NCBI GenBank assembly: GCA_010015805.1
Contig: ML978122.1
Coordinates: 2,824,453-2,888,452 of the forward strand
Direction of reading: 5' to 3'
DNA: 64,000 nt
Source: Rhizodiscina lignyota
Lineage: Eukaryota > Ascomycota > Dothideomycetes > Aulographales > Rhizodiscinaceae
Below are positions 34,425-45,343 of the stretch, one piece after another (within the stretch, counting starts at the first letter, position 1; each line of letters begins with the position of its first letter). The notes below the pieces were generated by a model, which worked only from the letters and a program-made list of their open reading frames with translations, ran no database searches and was not told where the DNA came from. The position numbers were made by a program, and so were the translations under genes.

Positions 34425-37400
34425 TTACTGGTTAATGTGCTCGAATAGTCCCTCCAAGCGTCCATCAGCAGTAATCAGAATTTCAGCATCTTCCTTCAAG
34501 CCTCCCTTGCCATCCATTTTCAGGGCCTCATCCAGCATCTCAACACACTTTTCCATATCCTCCATCAACTTCTTAACGCCCTCATTCCCTTCAGTCCCTT
34601 CATCCAGGACCTTCCCCCAACCCAAACACAACCCCTTCAGCACCTCTCCTTTCCACCCCTCGATCCGTGGCCACCCCATCCTCACAACATCCCCTAACGC
34701 CCCCACCGCCGCCCTCATGAGCTCCACATGCGCCAGCGCAAACGGATCCGCCAGCACATTACCCAGCAGCGGCACGGTCTCCTTCAAATGCTTCACGCTA
34801 TCGATCCCCTCTTCTCGAACAAGCACACCGAGCTGCGTGATCAACACCTCTGCAACAGCGGGGTGCTCGCCTGCAAACGACATCCCATGCAGAACGCCGT
34901 GACGAATTAGTTTGTCGATTGCTTTGACTTTCGCGTCCCAGATTTCCGGGGCGTCGTTTCGAGCCTCTCCTGGGAACCGGGTTCGCGTAAGCGTTACGAG
35001 CGCCGGGTATGCCGAATTTAGAATTGTGACGGATTGTTCGACAGGCGTTAATGTGGGGAGGTACGAAAGAGCAGGCGTTAGCGCCTCTTCAAAAACGCCT
35101 GCTAACCCCGTGCGCGCGAGCAGTGCCGGGGGCGTCGCGCTAAGTAGTAGTGTGAGAAAATCGCAGCCGCGGGCTTTGAAGCGCGTTTCGTGGTCGTCGA
35201 TCATTGCGAGGATTGGTGGGATGAGAAGAGGCCAGTTTGTTTCTACGGTGGTTGGTGTAAGGGAATTCAGGATCCAGCGCAGGATGTGGAGGACGTAGGG
35301 GTCGTGTTTCCAGGGGGTTTGGGTGGCGGCTTCGGAGGGGAGGGTTGGGTTTTGGGGAAGGGGGATATCGCGTTTTCGCGCTGATGGGGTAACGGAGGGG
35401 TGGGATGCTTGGGAGAAGAGTGGACGGATTGCTCGGCGGAGGAAGTGGGTGATGAGAGAGGAGAGGAGGTCAGACTTTGCGGAGTCTTGAGTAAGCCTTA
35501 GTGTTGAGTTTGGTATATGGTGAAGGTGGACTTACCTTCGGTTTTGGATTTGCTGCTTGGGGCGTCCTTGCCGCCTTTGTCGATGCTTCGTCGTTTCTGT
35601 GCCGATGCGGAAGCCTGGTTGTTCTCGAGGTGTAATTTGACAGCCTCGATGGCCTCAGATGGATCAGTAGCGTCAGGATGACGGAGCTGCCATGCCACCA
35701 CGACATCAAGAGCATCTTTCATCCATGGTCCTGGCGGAGTGGACAAAGCTGTCGAGAGCGCCTTTCCATCCATCAGAGGTTTGATCGCGTAAGCGTTGAG
35801 TAATTCGAGTGCTTCGAGGTGTTTCAGAAAGTTGGTGTACGACAATTCGATAGCTGCAAAGCGTTAGAATCGCTACAAGAATCTCTTTCAAGGCAACAAA
35901 GACTTACATTCTGTCGAATCGGGATTCTGGAAAATCTCATAAAGCAGGCTAAACACAGCCTGCTCCCTCCACGAGGCTCCCCACCGACGAATCGCCATAC
36001 CAAGAGTGTCGCGAGCAGTCGCATCATCTCCCTCTTTACGTTTATGTGGGAATTTTGACTGAGATATGAATTTGTCTTTCAACTCCCGGATCTCTTCGTA
36101 GTTGTGCAAAGATGACTCGACGATGTTGGCAACCTTGTTCGGTGCTTTGAACCCTTCTCGAGCCACTGCCACTGCTAGAGGTACGGGCGTCCTATTTTTC
36201 TTTGGCGGAGCTGGAAGAGGAGCATCTACCCAAGGGATGAGGGCAGCAGAAATCCAAGCTTGATATTGGCCTTCGAAACTAGAGAGAAGTATTGGCCTCA
36301 AGTGGCGGTCGGAAGAGATGTTCTTGGGAGAGATCAGCATCTCAAGTGCCATATATACCGCCTTCCAGTTCTTCGTCTCAGGTACGTAATCTGGCTTGTT
36401 GGTCGGATCTGTGAAGACAGTGTTGTAGAGGTTGAGCTTGTTGATGTATGTCAACGCTCCAGCAGGATCTCTGCCTTTCAGCATTTTCTCGAGCTCTATG
36501 CCAACACGCTCCCTGCTGATCTTTATGCGCAATGCTTCTCTGATGTCGTCGTTATTCATCGCTCCCTGGGCAGCCGAATCTATTTCGAAGTCCAGCCTTG
36601 TTGCAAACCGAATCAGGCGGAGAACCCGTAGAGGATCATCCTTGAATGTCTGATACGGCTCAAGAGGAGTTCGGATGATCTTAGCCTCCATATCATCGAA
36701 GCCACGTTCGGTGAAGTCTTCGATCTGGCTAGTATTGATGTTGTAGAACATGGCATTGACGGTGGCATCTCTGCGCACTGCATCCTCTTCTGGCGTGCCG
36801 AACTCCATTTGAGGATTACGGCTGTCTTCCGTATACGTCTCCTTGCGCAGATTCACAAGATCAATATCCAGGCCGAGGATTTTGGTAGTGACTGTCTCGA
36901 GATGCTTTGACTTTTCTGGATTGGCCTCGATTTTGTAGAGACCACCGCCCATCTTTCGCTTGCCATCTGATTTGCTACTTGACTCGGTGCTCGCCAGACC
37001 ATACTTTTCAGCGTTCCCAGGGATCTCGAGATATTCTTTCATCTTCAGGCCGAATTGGTAGCCGGTCATCTTGTTGATGGCAACATCAATGTCATGACTT
37101 TGGGTATCCAGAAGCTTGTCGCGCACCCAGCCACCAGTGAAACGAAGGACCAGGTTCTCATTTTGAAGTTCTGATGGCGGCTGTGCTTCACTCTCAGGGA
37201 CTGAGGGCGAATCCTCGATATACTCTGCCGTGTCAAGTAGCAAATGTCTTAATGTCTGCTCAACATCATTGAGCTCGATTATTTTCGAGCGATAGCGGTG
37301 CCGCATGGCCATGTTGGTGAGTGACTGTTTGATGAAAGGTGGGCGTGAAGAAGGAAAAGGAAGAGGATGTGAGAAGAGAGTTTTGAGGGGTATTAAGGTT

Positions 37401-37435
37401 TGCACACGCGCCAGACGCCCGCCCAGTACGTTCAT
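34425..37435 (-). CDS. tRNA CCA-nucleotidyltransferase fused in frame to Tti2 (TTT complex) domain
   Basis: Exons 35908-37435, 35536-35853 and 34425-35485 (introns 54 and 50 bp) give 968 residues. Residues 1-616 are CCA1: a mitochondrial-type leader (MNVLGGRLARVQTLIPLKTL), alternative starts at 37312 and 37306 for a cytosolic/nuclear form, then GGWVRD (101-106), DID metal site (115-117), RRDATVNA (221-228) and RVLRLIRFATRLDF. The C-terminal KPLMDGK...PGPWMKDALDVVVAWQLRHP crosses intron 1. Residues 617-968 are Tti2-like: NWPLLIPPILAMIDDH, TPPALLARTGLAGVFEEAL, SYLPTLTPVEQSVTIL. The Tti2 frame has no ATG between an upstream stop near 35532 and 35204, inside the domain. Splicing GAAG|GTAAGT to TCAAG joins the frames exactly. 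If intron 2 is kept, CCA1 ends at 35498 (627 residues). CCA1 adds CCA to tRNAs; Tti2 with Tel2-Tti1 stabilises TOR, ATM and ATR kinases. The domains are confident; the fusion is strong inference. Confidence 0.82.
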
Positions 37436-37495
37436 GAGAGGAAAGGAAGGTTCGAGAGATCTCAATGCATATTTGACGAAGTAGAGTGCCGGCAC

Positions 37496-38538
37496 TTGAT
37501 TGCCAACGACGGAAGAACTAAAGGAACCGTGGTGTTTGTCGCGGCAGTCGTTATAGTGTCAAGGCCGCGCTAACCCGTTGTGGTCTGTGCTGTGTTATGT
37601 AGTGGGAGCCGCCAGCACTCACGGCTTTGCAATATTTCTTGAGTTAAAGGTTATAATTAAAATAGTTTTTCCTAGTCACTGCCTTCGGGCATCATGGTCA
37701 AGTTCAACTTGGTCCATTATTTAAGTAAGATTTTATCCTGAAAAGAACAGATACGGTTAACCTTCAACAGTGCGTTTGAGCTGTCAGTACGCCTCTCCCC
37801 TCTGCTAACCCATAGGCGCTCAGTGACGGACAGCACCTTCTCGTAGTACTGGGTGTGAGTAATCTTAAAGATGAAACCAAGACTGTCCAATATTTTTTTT
37901 GTCACCTGTAGGCCTCAAGTTCAAAACCTGCCTCCGGCGTTGTATTTTTTTTCCTCTTTTAATTTTATGCTAGCCTGGAATGGTTTGACATTAGGCGAAC
38001 TTTATTTGCCAAATTCCATATTTGGGAAAGTTAAGACTATTTCAGGCTAGCTTTCAAACGGCGGTGGATTTAAGATGCCAGGAGACCACTTTACTTCCCA
38101 CTTCACTTTCTATCTTACTGAAGAAGGGATATGAATTTTATTTTACAGAGTACCTACGGGGGAATAGATGTATATACTAAACTCGTTTATCTAGATACAA
38201 ATTACACCTTGACTCGTCTTCTATACGCAGATCCACAGTTCAAATAGAAGAAGACGTTCCTTAACATTGGCAAATTATGGGATGAAAGGTGTGGCTTTTC
38301 GTGGCGGCTTAATACCGTTCGCCTGACATTATAACTCCATCCACGGTCCGCCTTGTCATCACTTGGAGACAACCACCGACACTTTAATGCGACCACATAT
38401 TGATCGCATGCCGGCCTCTTCACTCCTTTGACACCGTGACGATCGCAAACCTCTCCCGAAGCTCGTCTCACGATCAATGAGCCTAAACATCGAAATCGCA
38501 CCCCAAGAGCCCACCAAGGGAGTTCGCAGGAGACACTC
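37496..38538. other. Divergent intergenic region, AT-rich with an inverted repeat
   Basis: One kilobase between the CCA1 and TRS85 starts. The stretch 37620-38200 is clearly more AT-rich than its surroundings and has two poly-T runs (near 37890 and 37945). A 13-bp inverted repeat with one mismatch is listed separately. A small decayed element inserted between the two promoters is possible; no transposase or tRNA-like gene could be shown. Confidence 0.45.
37969..38051. repeat. Inverted repeat, 13-bp arms
   Basis: Left arm GCTAGCCTGGAAT (37969-37981) and right arm ATTTCAGGCTAGC (38039-38051) are reverse complements except for one base, with 57 bp between them. The region is AT-rich and non-coding. 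It could be a hairpin or the ends of a very short non-autonomous element; chance cannot be excluded. Confidence 0.45.
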
Positions 38539-41075
38539 ATGACCTCTCCGCCGTATGGCTCACCCATCAAGTCGCCGCAGCTCGGTGCCATCGAATCGTC
38601 GATAGTCTTCCCGAAGCGCAAAGGCGGATCACCAGCATCGTCGCTATCTAACCTCCCATACCGCCGCTCGAATCAATCTTTATCCTCTCTATTCGCGTCC
38701 ACATCATCTTTACCTGGTTCTGGCCCGAGCTCCGGCACAGCAACGCCCACCGCAACAGTCGCGCGAGACTCTGTATTCTCACCAGGCGGGACACTTCGAC
38801 CGCGGTCGCCTGCAGGAGCACCAGTCGTAGACAGCAGTGGACTAAGAGATGTGCTCATACGATCGTTTGCGCCACACGTCGCGGTTCTTGCGTCGGCAGA
38901 CACGGACGAAGTTATACGGCAGAAGGGTTTCCCGGGAGGATTTCTGCAGTTAATACGGCCGTTTGGACAGCAAGTGCAAGGGAAAGTTACTGTCAGAGAC
39001 AGCATTGGGGCGAGCAAGAGTTTCGAGGATTTTGGGATACGGTTCACGGGACTGAAGGATGGGCTGAATCCTCCGAAACCACCTCCGCAACCGAGGCGCA
39101 GCGCAGAGGTTGGAGAGAAGGCTGTTAATGGGGGTGCAGAGCCTTGGGTAGAGTCATTTCCCGCGTGGGCGCGGACAGGTGGTGACGTTGCGCAGATTGA
39201 AGAGCTCGTGGACCGGCATCTGTCGTACGCAGAGATGCAATATGGCGGCTCCATGTCCGACTATCTGAAGCACGATGGCGATGCAGCTGGACGTGCACAT
39301 ACGAGCGGTGCTCCTTCACCTTTCTACACGCTCTATTTTCGCCGATTACTCTCAGCACTTCCTATGTCACCGCACGAGACATTCTCCCATCCTGTCGCGT
39401 GCATCATTGCCATAAGCAGCCGAAACCCTTCCCCGATAGAAGACCTGCGACGGTTGTATAATGCCACAAACACTGGCGACCTGCGGCTACCGCAGTGGGT
39501 CAATAATGAATTCCTACGATACTATGTTCTCGTCCACGACGAGGATCATGACGACATTTCCAAATCCACAGCGTTGTACGAGCAAATGAAGCGCCATTTT
39601 GGATTACATTGCCACCTTCTCAGATTACGAAGCCTGCATGTTCTCCCATCCGACGATGACAGTGTACGGTTACCGACGACTGAGTGGATCTCTGCGATGG
39701 AGGAGCTTACAGAGATTCACCGGCGAGGCAAGTCAACAGCACACTCGAAATCCACAGAATTACGAGAATGAAGGCATTGCAAGAACATCCAAGCTAACAT
39801 ACTGCAACAGAAAGCTCCGAAACTGACGCTGATCCTACCCCCTGTCTTTTCGACTCCGACGTCTCCGCCCTCCGCACTCTCGTCCGCGAATTAACCATGC
39901 AATCCATCATCCCCTCCATGGAACGCTCCCTCACCGCCTGGAACGAACAAGTTCTCTCCCGCCGACGTGGCCTCTCCGGCCGCTTCATGTCCCTATCCAA
40001 ACGCTGGACGCCCTTCGGCAGCTCCTCACGCAATTCATCTGGTCCGCTCGCCGGGCTACAGGCTTCCGGCGGCGGCACCAGCGGCAACTACGACAGCCTA
40101 CAGGGCTTCTACCGGCCCGAGAGTGCGGAGGCGACGATGCGGAAATTGGCGGACTACGCGGTCATGCTGCGGGACTTTAAACTCGCGGCCAGCACGTACG
40201 ATCTGCTGCGCGCAGATTTCAATGGTGATAAGGCGTGGCGCTACTATGCTGGAGCGAATGAGATGGCCGCGATTGCGACACTGTTGGATGCGCATTTGAG
40301 GAGTGGGGCGGAGAAGAGCACGAGTACGAAGAGTAGGCTGGAGGCGGTGGATGGATGGCTGGAGACGGCGAGTTATAGCTATGTTACGAGGTGCATGGCG
40401 CCGTTTTATGGGCTAAGAACTCTTGCGGTGGGAGGTGAACTGTTGAAGATGAGGGGGACGAGTACGGGTGGGGACGAGGCAGCGAAGTGGGGGAGTAAAA
40501 TTCTGGAGGATCGACTTGTCGGACCGGTTGGGCGGCCGTTGTTTATGGAGAGGATTAGTGCGAGCTTTGGGAGTAAGCTCGGACGAGGGGAGTTGAGATG
40601 GGGTGGAAGGAGGAGAAAAGCGGCTTTCTGGGCGGTGTTGGCAGTGGAGAACTGGCTGAAAATGGATAAGGTAGTGCAGGCAGGGAAGATGTTGGAGAGC
40701 GTGAGCGAGTTGTACGGTCTCACGGACGCTGGGGGTGTTGCGGTGCAGGAGGATGAAGAGAAGGGTGGAGGAGCGGAGAAAGCAAAGCCGAGAGAGCTGA
40801 AGTTCGCGGAGATGAAGGACTTCATCGAAGAACTGCGGGAGGCTGTCGTTGCGAGGAAACTGGCTGCCCACGGCTATGAAGGCGAAGAGTCTCCAGAGGC
40901 GGACGAGACGACGCTTGTCGAGGAAGTGAGTGAGAAGCTCGACGCGCGACCACATCGGATGAGCTTGATAGGAATTGCGGCGCCTCCTCCCATGGCTGGA
41001 ATGGACGTTACGCCGCTCAGCCCGCTGAAGGTGCGAGATGAGGAGCCGAATTTCAGGGACGATAGTTTTGAGTGA
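38539..41075 (+). CDS. TRS85: TRAPPIII subunit Trs85 (Gsg1/TRAPPC8)
   Basis: Exons 38539-39727 and 39811-41075 give 817 residues. Trs85 is the TRAPPIII-specific subunit that directs Rab1/Ypt1 activation to autophagy and endosomal traffic. Seen: a Ser/Pro-rich N-terminus; LRDVLIRSFAPHVAVLASADTDE (about 102-124, read in parts) and FGQQVQGKVTVRDS, the family start; HETFSHPVACIIAISS; then after the intron LFDSDVSALRTLVRELTMQS and SAEATMRKLADYAVMLRDF with ASTYDLLRADFNGDKAW and YYAGANEMAAIA. The 83-bp intron uses a GC donor (GAG|GCAAGT) with a CTAAC branch site and CAACAG acceptor. No GT donor nearby restores the frame. The tail is Glu-rich. Confidence 0.92.
39728..39810 (+). other. GC-AG intron in TRS85
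   Basis: Donor G|GCAAGT matches the consensus of non-canonical GC-AG introns in every other position. The branch site GCTAACA lies 21 bp before the acceptor. Splicing here yields IHRRESSETDADP; reading on unspliced gives a stop within about 14 codons. Confidence 0.85.
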
Positions 41076-41672
41076 GTTTGAGGATGCGTTCAGCTTCCGT
41101 ACCTGAAGATGCATAGCAATGGCGCTGGTTAGGTTCGGGATTTCCCTTAAGAAGAGGAACGGCTTATAGATGCTTTGAATGTATATGATACGAATTGAAG
41201 TATAAATTTTATCTGGTCTACTGAATATATTTGGTTGCAATTCTGTCTTAAGTGGCTGCTCTGACGAACCTTCTGCAATATTTGAATGCATAAACACGCT
41301 ACGACCTAAGTGGAAAACACGCCTTTTTAAACTCAGTCAACTTAAAATACAGACATGTTTGGTGATACATGTTGGTTGTCTGCCTACTGTAATACATAAG
41401 GTATTGTCTGTTGACATAGTTGAACATCCAATCAAGTGTCATATGCATGTGCGTCCTGCACGCGTGCTTCTCCGACAACCATCTCCAAATAACATCCTCA
41501 TCCAGAGACCATCTCGCTTCAAATTCTTTCTCCTATCTGTACATAGAACCTCCAGTCTCCTCACCAACTGCCCGTTCCGCACTCTCTTCTCCTTTAACAG
41601 ACGCCCTTGCGCCGGGACACGCGACCCCACACGCGTCTTCCCCGCCGGTGGACATTCGACTCCCCCGAAACA
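41076..41672. other. Intergenic, upstream of CHMP7
   Basis: About 600 bp between co-directional genes. The first part is AT-rich (TRS85 terminator side), the second half C/T-rich leader for CHMP7. No gene seen. Confidence 0.5.
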
Positions 41673-43229
41673 ATGACGTCCACCAATACCTCCCCCCTTC
41701 TGTCCTTCCTTCTCACCCACGAAGAGGCATTCAAATCCCGCGCGCGGCTCGCATCTCTATATTCCGACTTCCGCGCGCAGGCGTCAACAAACCCAGATGG
41801 CTACGTAGCCAATGTATCGGCATGGCGGAAGGCGCTGGCAGACGCGGCGCGGGCGGGCCTGCTGCCCGGAGGAGACTTACTGGTCGTCAAGACGGGCGAG
41901 GAGTTGTTGAGGGAGCTGGAGATGGCGGGATGGGGACGGCCGGGGGCGCTGGGTGCTGTGGTGGTGAGTGATTTCTTTCATTGCTGAGAAGAACTTGGAA
42001 GGGTTTTGGGAGGTTCGGGTATGTGCATTGGATTGCAAGCTAATATATGGGACATGTGCAGAATGACGCAGTCGCAAAAGGCGAGATGATACCCCTCGCG
42101 CACTTCCTACAGCAACGGCACAGCATCTATTCGCGCAACCGCATAAGCCCATGGAGTGTCTTGACTTGGGGCCTCCGCCAGCTGGGTGTGCTAGGCGCGG
42201 AGAGCAGTTCAGAAGACAGACTCGTCGTGGGAGAATTCGTCGTCAAAGCCAATGTCGAGGTACGTTTCTCCCCAATCTATATCGCTCCCATCCTCCGCCA
42301 ACTTTATAGCTAATTATATGGCAAAGGGAGCAGCAACCTCCCTCCTCTCTGACCTCTCCAAATCTGCGTCGACATCCGGGCCCGCCCTCATCCACAGCCG
42401 CAGCACCTTCGCCGCCGCCTTATCTCACTGCTTCTCCATGCACACTCCGCTGACCGACCGCGACACCGATATCCTCCTAACGCACCTCTCGCGCGACTTG
42501 CACAGCTGCGCGTACGAGCCCATCAGCGGGACCATCAAGTTTGTGGCGCCGAACCAGAGTATCTCCGCGTTTGCGGACCTGGATCCTGTCAGTGAGAACG
42601 ATGTTGCTATTGCAAGACTAAAGAGCTTGATTCTTGCGCTAGAGATGGAGGTTCCGGCGCTTGAGGTGCGAGTGGCGGCACTGGACACGGCGGCGAGAGA
42701 AGCGGTGGTGGAGAAGAATACGGCGAAGGCGAGGGCGAGCCTGAGGAGTAAGAAGCTTGCTGCCGCGACGCTGGAAAAGAGACGGGAGACGCTGCATCAG
42801 CTGCAGGATGTGTATGCGCGGATTGAGGCGGCCGCTGATAATGTGGAGATTGTGAGGGTGATGCAGGCTTCTGCTGGCGTGCTGCGGGATTTGAACCGCG
42901 AAATTGGTGGAGCAGAGGGCGCGGAGGAGGTTGTTGACAAGCTGAGAGATGAGATGGAGAGGGCGGATGAGGTCACTGGCGTGCTCACGGAAGGCGCGGT
43001 GTCCGGTGCGGTTGATGAGGGTGAAGTGGATGAAGAATTCGAGGCACTGGAGAAGGAGGAGAGCGAGAAGGAAGAGAAGGAAGAAGCAGAGAAGACGAAA
43101 GCCAGGTTTGAAGAGCTTGAGAAGCTGGAGAAGGAGAGGAAGGAGAAAGAGGAGGCACAGAAAGAAGATCACGTGCCTGATACAGATAGAGAGCAGGAGG
43201 CACAAAAGGAGTCAGTTGTGGCTTCATGA
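41673..43229 (+). CDS. ESCRT-III related protein CHMP7/Cmp7
   Basis: Exons 41673-41963, 42062-42259 and 42327-43229 (introns 98 and 67 bp) give 463 residues. CHMP7 recruits ESCRT-III to the nuclear envelope, with LEM-domain partners in yeast and animals. Seen: an N-terminal winged-helix-like half (SFLLTHEEAFKSRARLASLY, ISPWSVLTWGLRQLGVLG) and a C-terminal Snf7 half of charged coiled coils (VSENDVAIARLKSLILALE, RKKLAAA-type helices, LHQLQDVYARIEAAADNVEI). The TEGAVSGAVDEGEVDEEFEAL stretch (read in parts) matches the Snf7 alpha-5 region. The last 70 residues are extremely Glu/Lys-rich. The double-half build is what marks CHMP7 rather than a plain Snf7 protein. Moderate to high confidence. Confidence 0.85.
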
Positions 43230-43400
43230 ATTTGATTCCCATTGGGACTAAGTCCCACGACGAGTAGTTTATCCATTTCAAACTATCGTCGATCGATCTA
43301 TTTGATCGCGACTTGCTGCCCCCAAACTCCCGCAAAACCCACTGCTGATCCTCAAATGAAATAGAGCTTGAAGCTCTTTGATCGTCGCTCCCCCATCTCC

Positions 43401-44446
43401 TCAGATCTGCCTCTGGAAGGTGACCTTGATAGGCCTGGCCTGCTCGCCCAATGGCATGCCCGTCGTCCTCTCCTTGGCAGAGATAGCTCCATCAATGCCG
43501 TCATACTCCACAAACGCAATGCCGGGTCGGTTCGGCACAACGCGCACCTCCTGAAAGCCCTCGAAGCGCGAGAAGATGACGGTAAGCGCGTCGACGTCGT
43601 AGCTGTCCGGGATGTTCTGGACGAAGAGCACCTTGTTCGGGGGAAGGTACTCGTCGGGGATGAGACCCGCTCCACCAGCAGGCTTTGCGCCACGAGCGGC
43701 CTTGTTGGGGTGGGCTCCAGCGCCGGCTGGATCACCCGGCCGCTTGATGCCAGCGGCCTCTCTGCGCTCTATAGTGAAAGGTCAAAGTTAGCATCAGCTC
43801 TGTAGCAAAGAGATGGGCGATATTAAATATGAAAACACCAAAAATAGCATACCTCTGTCGGCAATCCTTGCGCGCTTGTGCTCCTCGAGCTGCTCCGGAT
43901 TCTCCTTCTCGACAATCTTGTCACTCTTTGTGCGCGCGTACTCAAGCTCCATCTTCTTGCCGAAGAGCTCGAAGCCATTCACATCCTCGATGGCCTGCGT
44001 TGCACTCTCGACGTCCTTGAACACGACGAAGGCCTGGCCCTTGCGGTGGAGGGACTTCTTGGCGACGATGTCGAGGATGGTGCCATACTCCTCGAAGATT
44101 TCGCGGAGCGCTTTAACGAGCTCGGGGATCTTGACGCGGTCGTCGAGGCTGTGGACCTAGAAGGAAGCCATCAGCCACTGTGTGCAGTGTGGGTGAGAGC
44201 AGGTGAGGGTTAATTACGTAGACTCTGTGAAAGCGTCAGTAGATGATCATGTTCAATGTCGCGCGTCACTTACGTGTTATTGGCGTTGGTGGCCATTTTT
44301 TCTGCAGCAGGAACAGGCTCTGGGTAGGCAGCACGAACGGGCTCAGGAGGAGCAGCACGAACGGGCTCAGGAGGAGCAGCACGAACGGGCTCAGGATGAG
44401 CAGCAGGAACGGCAGCAAGAACAGGCTCAGGCCAGGAGCCGTGCAT
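43401..44446 (-). CDS. U1A/U2B'' spliceosomal snRNP protein with two RRMs and a repeat-bearing N-terminus
   Basis: Exons 44274-44446, 44218-44224, 43853-44156 and 43401-43768; introns 49, 61 and 84 bp. The second exon is only 7 nt. Starting at 44446 gives 283 residues; the internal ATG at 44296 gives the conserved 233-residue core. U1A/U2B'' binds stem-loops of U1 and U2 snRNA. RRM1 begins NNTVYVHSLDDRVKIPELVKAL and has RNP1 GQAFVVFKD; RRM2 has LFVQNIP and GIAFVEYDG. The NNTVYVH strand needs all three first exons. The N-terminal extension carries PPEPVRAA octapeptides from a 24-bp tandem repeat. Fungi usually have separate or single U1A/U2B'' genes; which this is cannot be told by eye. Confidence 0.9.
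44218..44224 (-). other. 7-nt microexon in U1A/U2B''
   Basis: The 7 bases AGTCTAC supply the third base of Thr, then Val and Tyr, of the RNP2 strand (NNTVYVH). They are flanked by TTCACAG upstream and GTAATT downstream. Skipping it would break the reading frame. Confidence 0.8.
44328..44399 (-). repeat. 24-bp minisatellite encoding PPEPVRAA
   Basis: Three near-identical 24-bp units, then a more degenerate fourth, lie in frame just upstream of the conserved U1A/U2B'' start. Because the unit is a multiple of three, copy-number change would only add or drop eight residues. Confidence 0.9.
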
Positions 44447-45343
44447 ATAAGTGTCTCCACTCCTGAGAGAGTAGTAAGGAAGTTGACGGTCGCTATGGAG
44501 CGGAAACTTGCATCTTTCTTTTGGTAGATGGTGTGTACTTGGTGGTATTGGTGTGTGAAGAAGCTGGAGTTGTTGTTGTTCTTCGTGTGCTGGGGAAGAG
44601 AAGAAGCTCAATTCAAAATTGAAGATCGGGGTTTTGATGTGGGGCCTGGCGCCGGCGATCGGCACAGGGATACTCCGGCACAACCTGCCGAATCTGCAGG
44701 TCACGTCAACGCCTTTCCGCCCTTACAATGTCGAGATACGCCGCATTTCGCTTGTTGACAGAGTTTGATTCGAGACGGCTTCTGCTCTATTGAACGCGCA
44801 AGTATCGAGCAGTTCAAGTGAAAGAAAGATCCTCTGTAGCTGAGCCTGATTGGCCATTGAAAAGTCTGGATTGCTCACCCGGAGTCTCAACATTTCGTGG
44901 CCAACCCTGTCGACACTTTAACTATGTGCGGTCACCGCATTTGGAGGTGACGAACAGCTTAGCTCGCGATGAATCACGAGCGCATACACGAACTCCGGCA
45001 GGGCATTTATTCCACAGTCCGCACGCTCTGATCGCTAATACAGCTATATATTGACTCATATCACGTCGTGTTGCACTTTCTGACTGCTCCCTGACCTCGA
45101 GCCTGTTCAATTGATCTCTCTCGGTCCTTCTAGTCGCTCGGGCTGTGACGTCAAGCCCGGGAAGAGCGCCGGCGTTGAGGCTCGAAAGATTTCCACATTC
45201 CGCTTACCGCTTTCCTCCAAGACACATCCTCCAGCGAGCTTAATTGTGCTATTTAGAGCTCGTGGAATGTCATACGTCTTCAATCTTGACCTCTCCGATT
45301 TCCTATCCACAGAAGCATTATTCTCAGCCTTCTCAACCATTCC
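44447..45343. promoter_or_regulatory. Divergent intergenic region, U1A/U2B'' and MFS transporter
   Basis: About 900 bp between divergent starts, holding both promoters. No conserved frame or repeat seen. Confidence 0.5.

Noticed and set aside
34425-35204. Stand-alone Tti2 gene starting at the Met in MIDDHETRF
   Set aside because: This start lies inside the conserved HEAT-like region, so a gene beginning here would lack clearly homologous sequence upstream.
37436-37495. 20-residue upstream extension of CCA1
   Set aside because: It begins with GTG; the first ATG in frame is 37435.
37905-37965. Possible tRNA or SINE: TTCAAAAC box followed by poly-T
   Set aside because: No matching A box, acceptor stem or cloverleaf could be paired.
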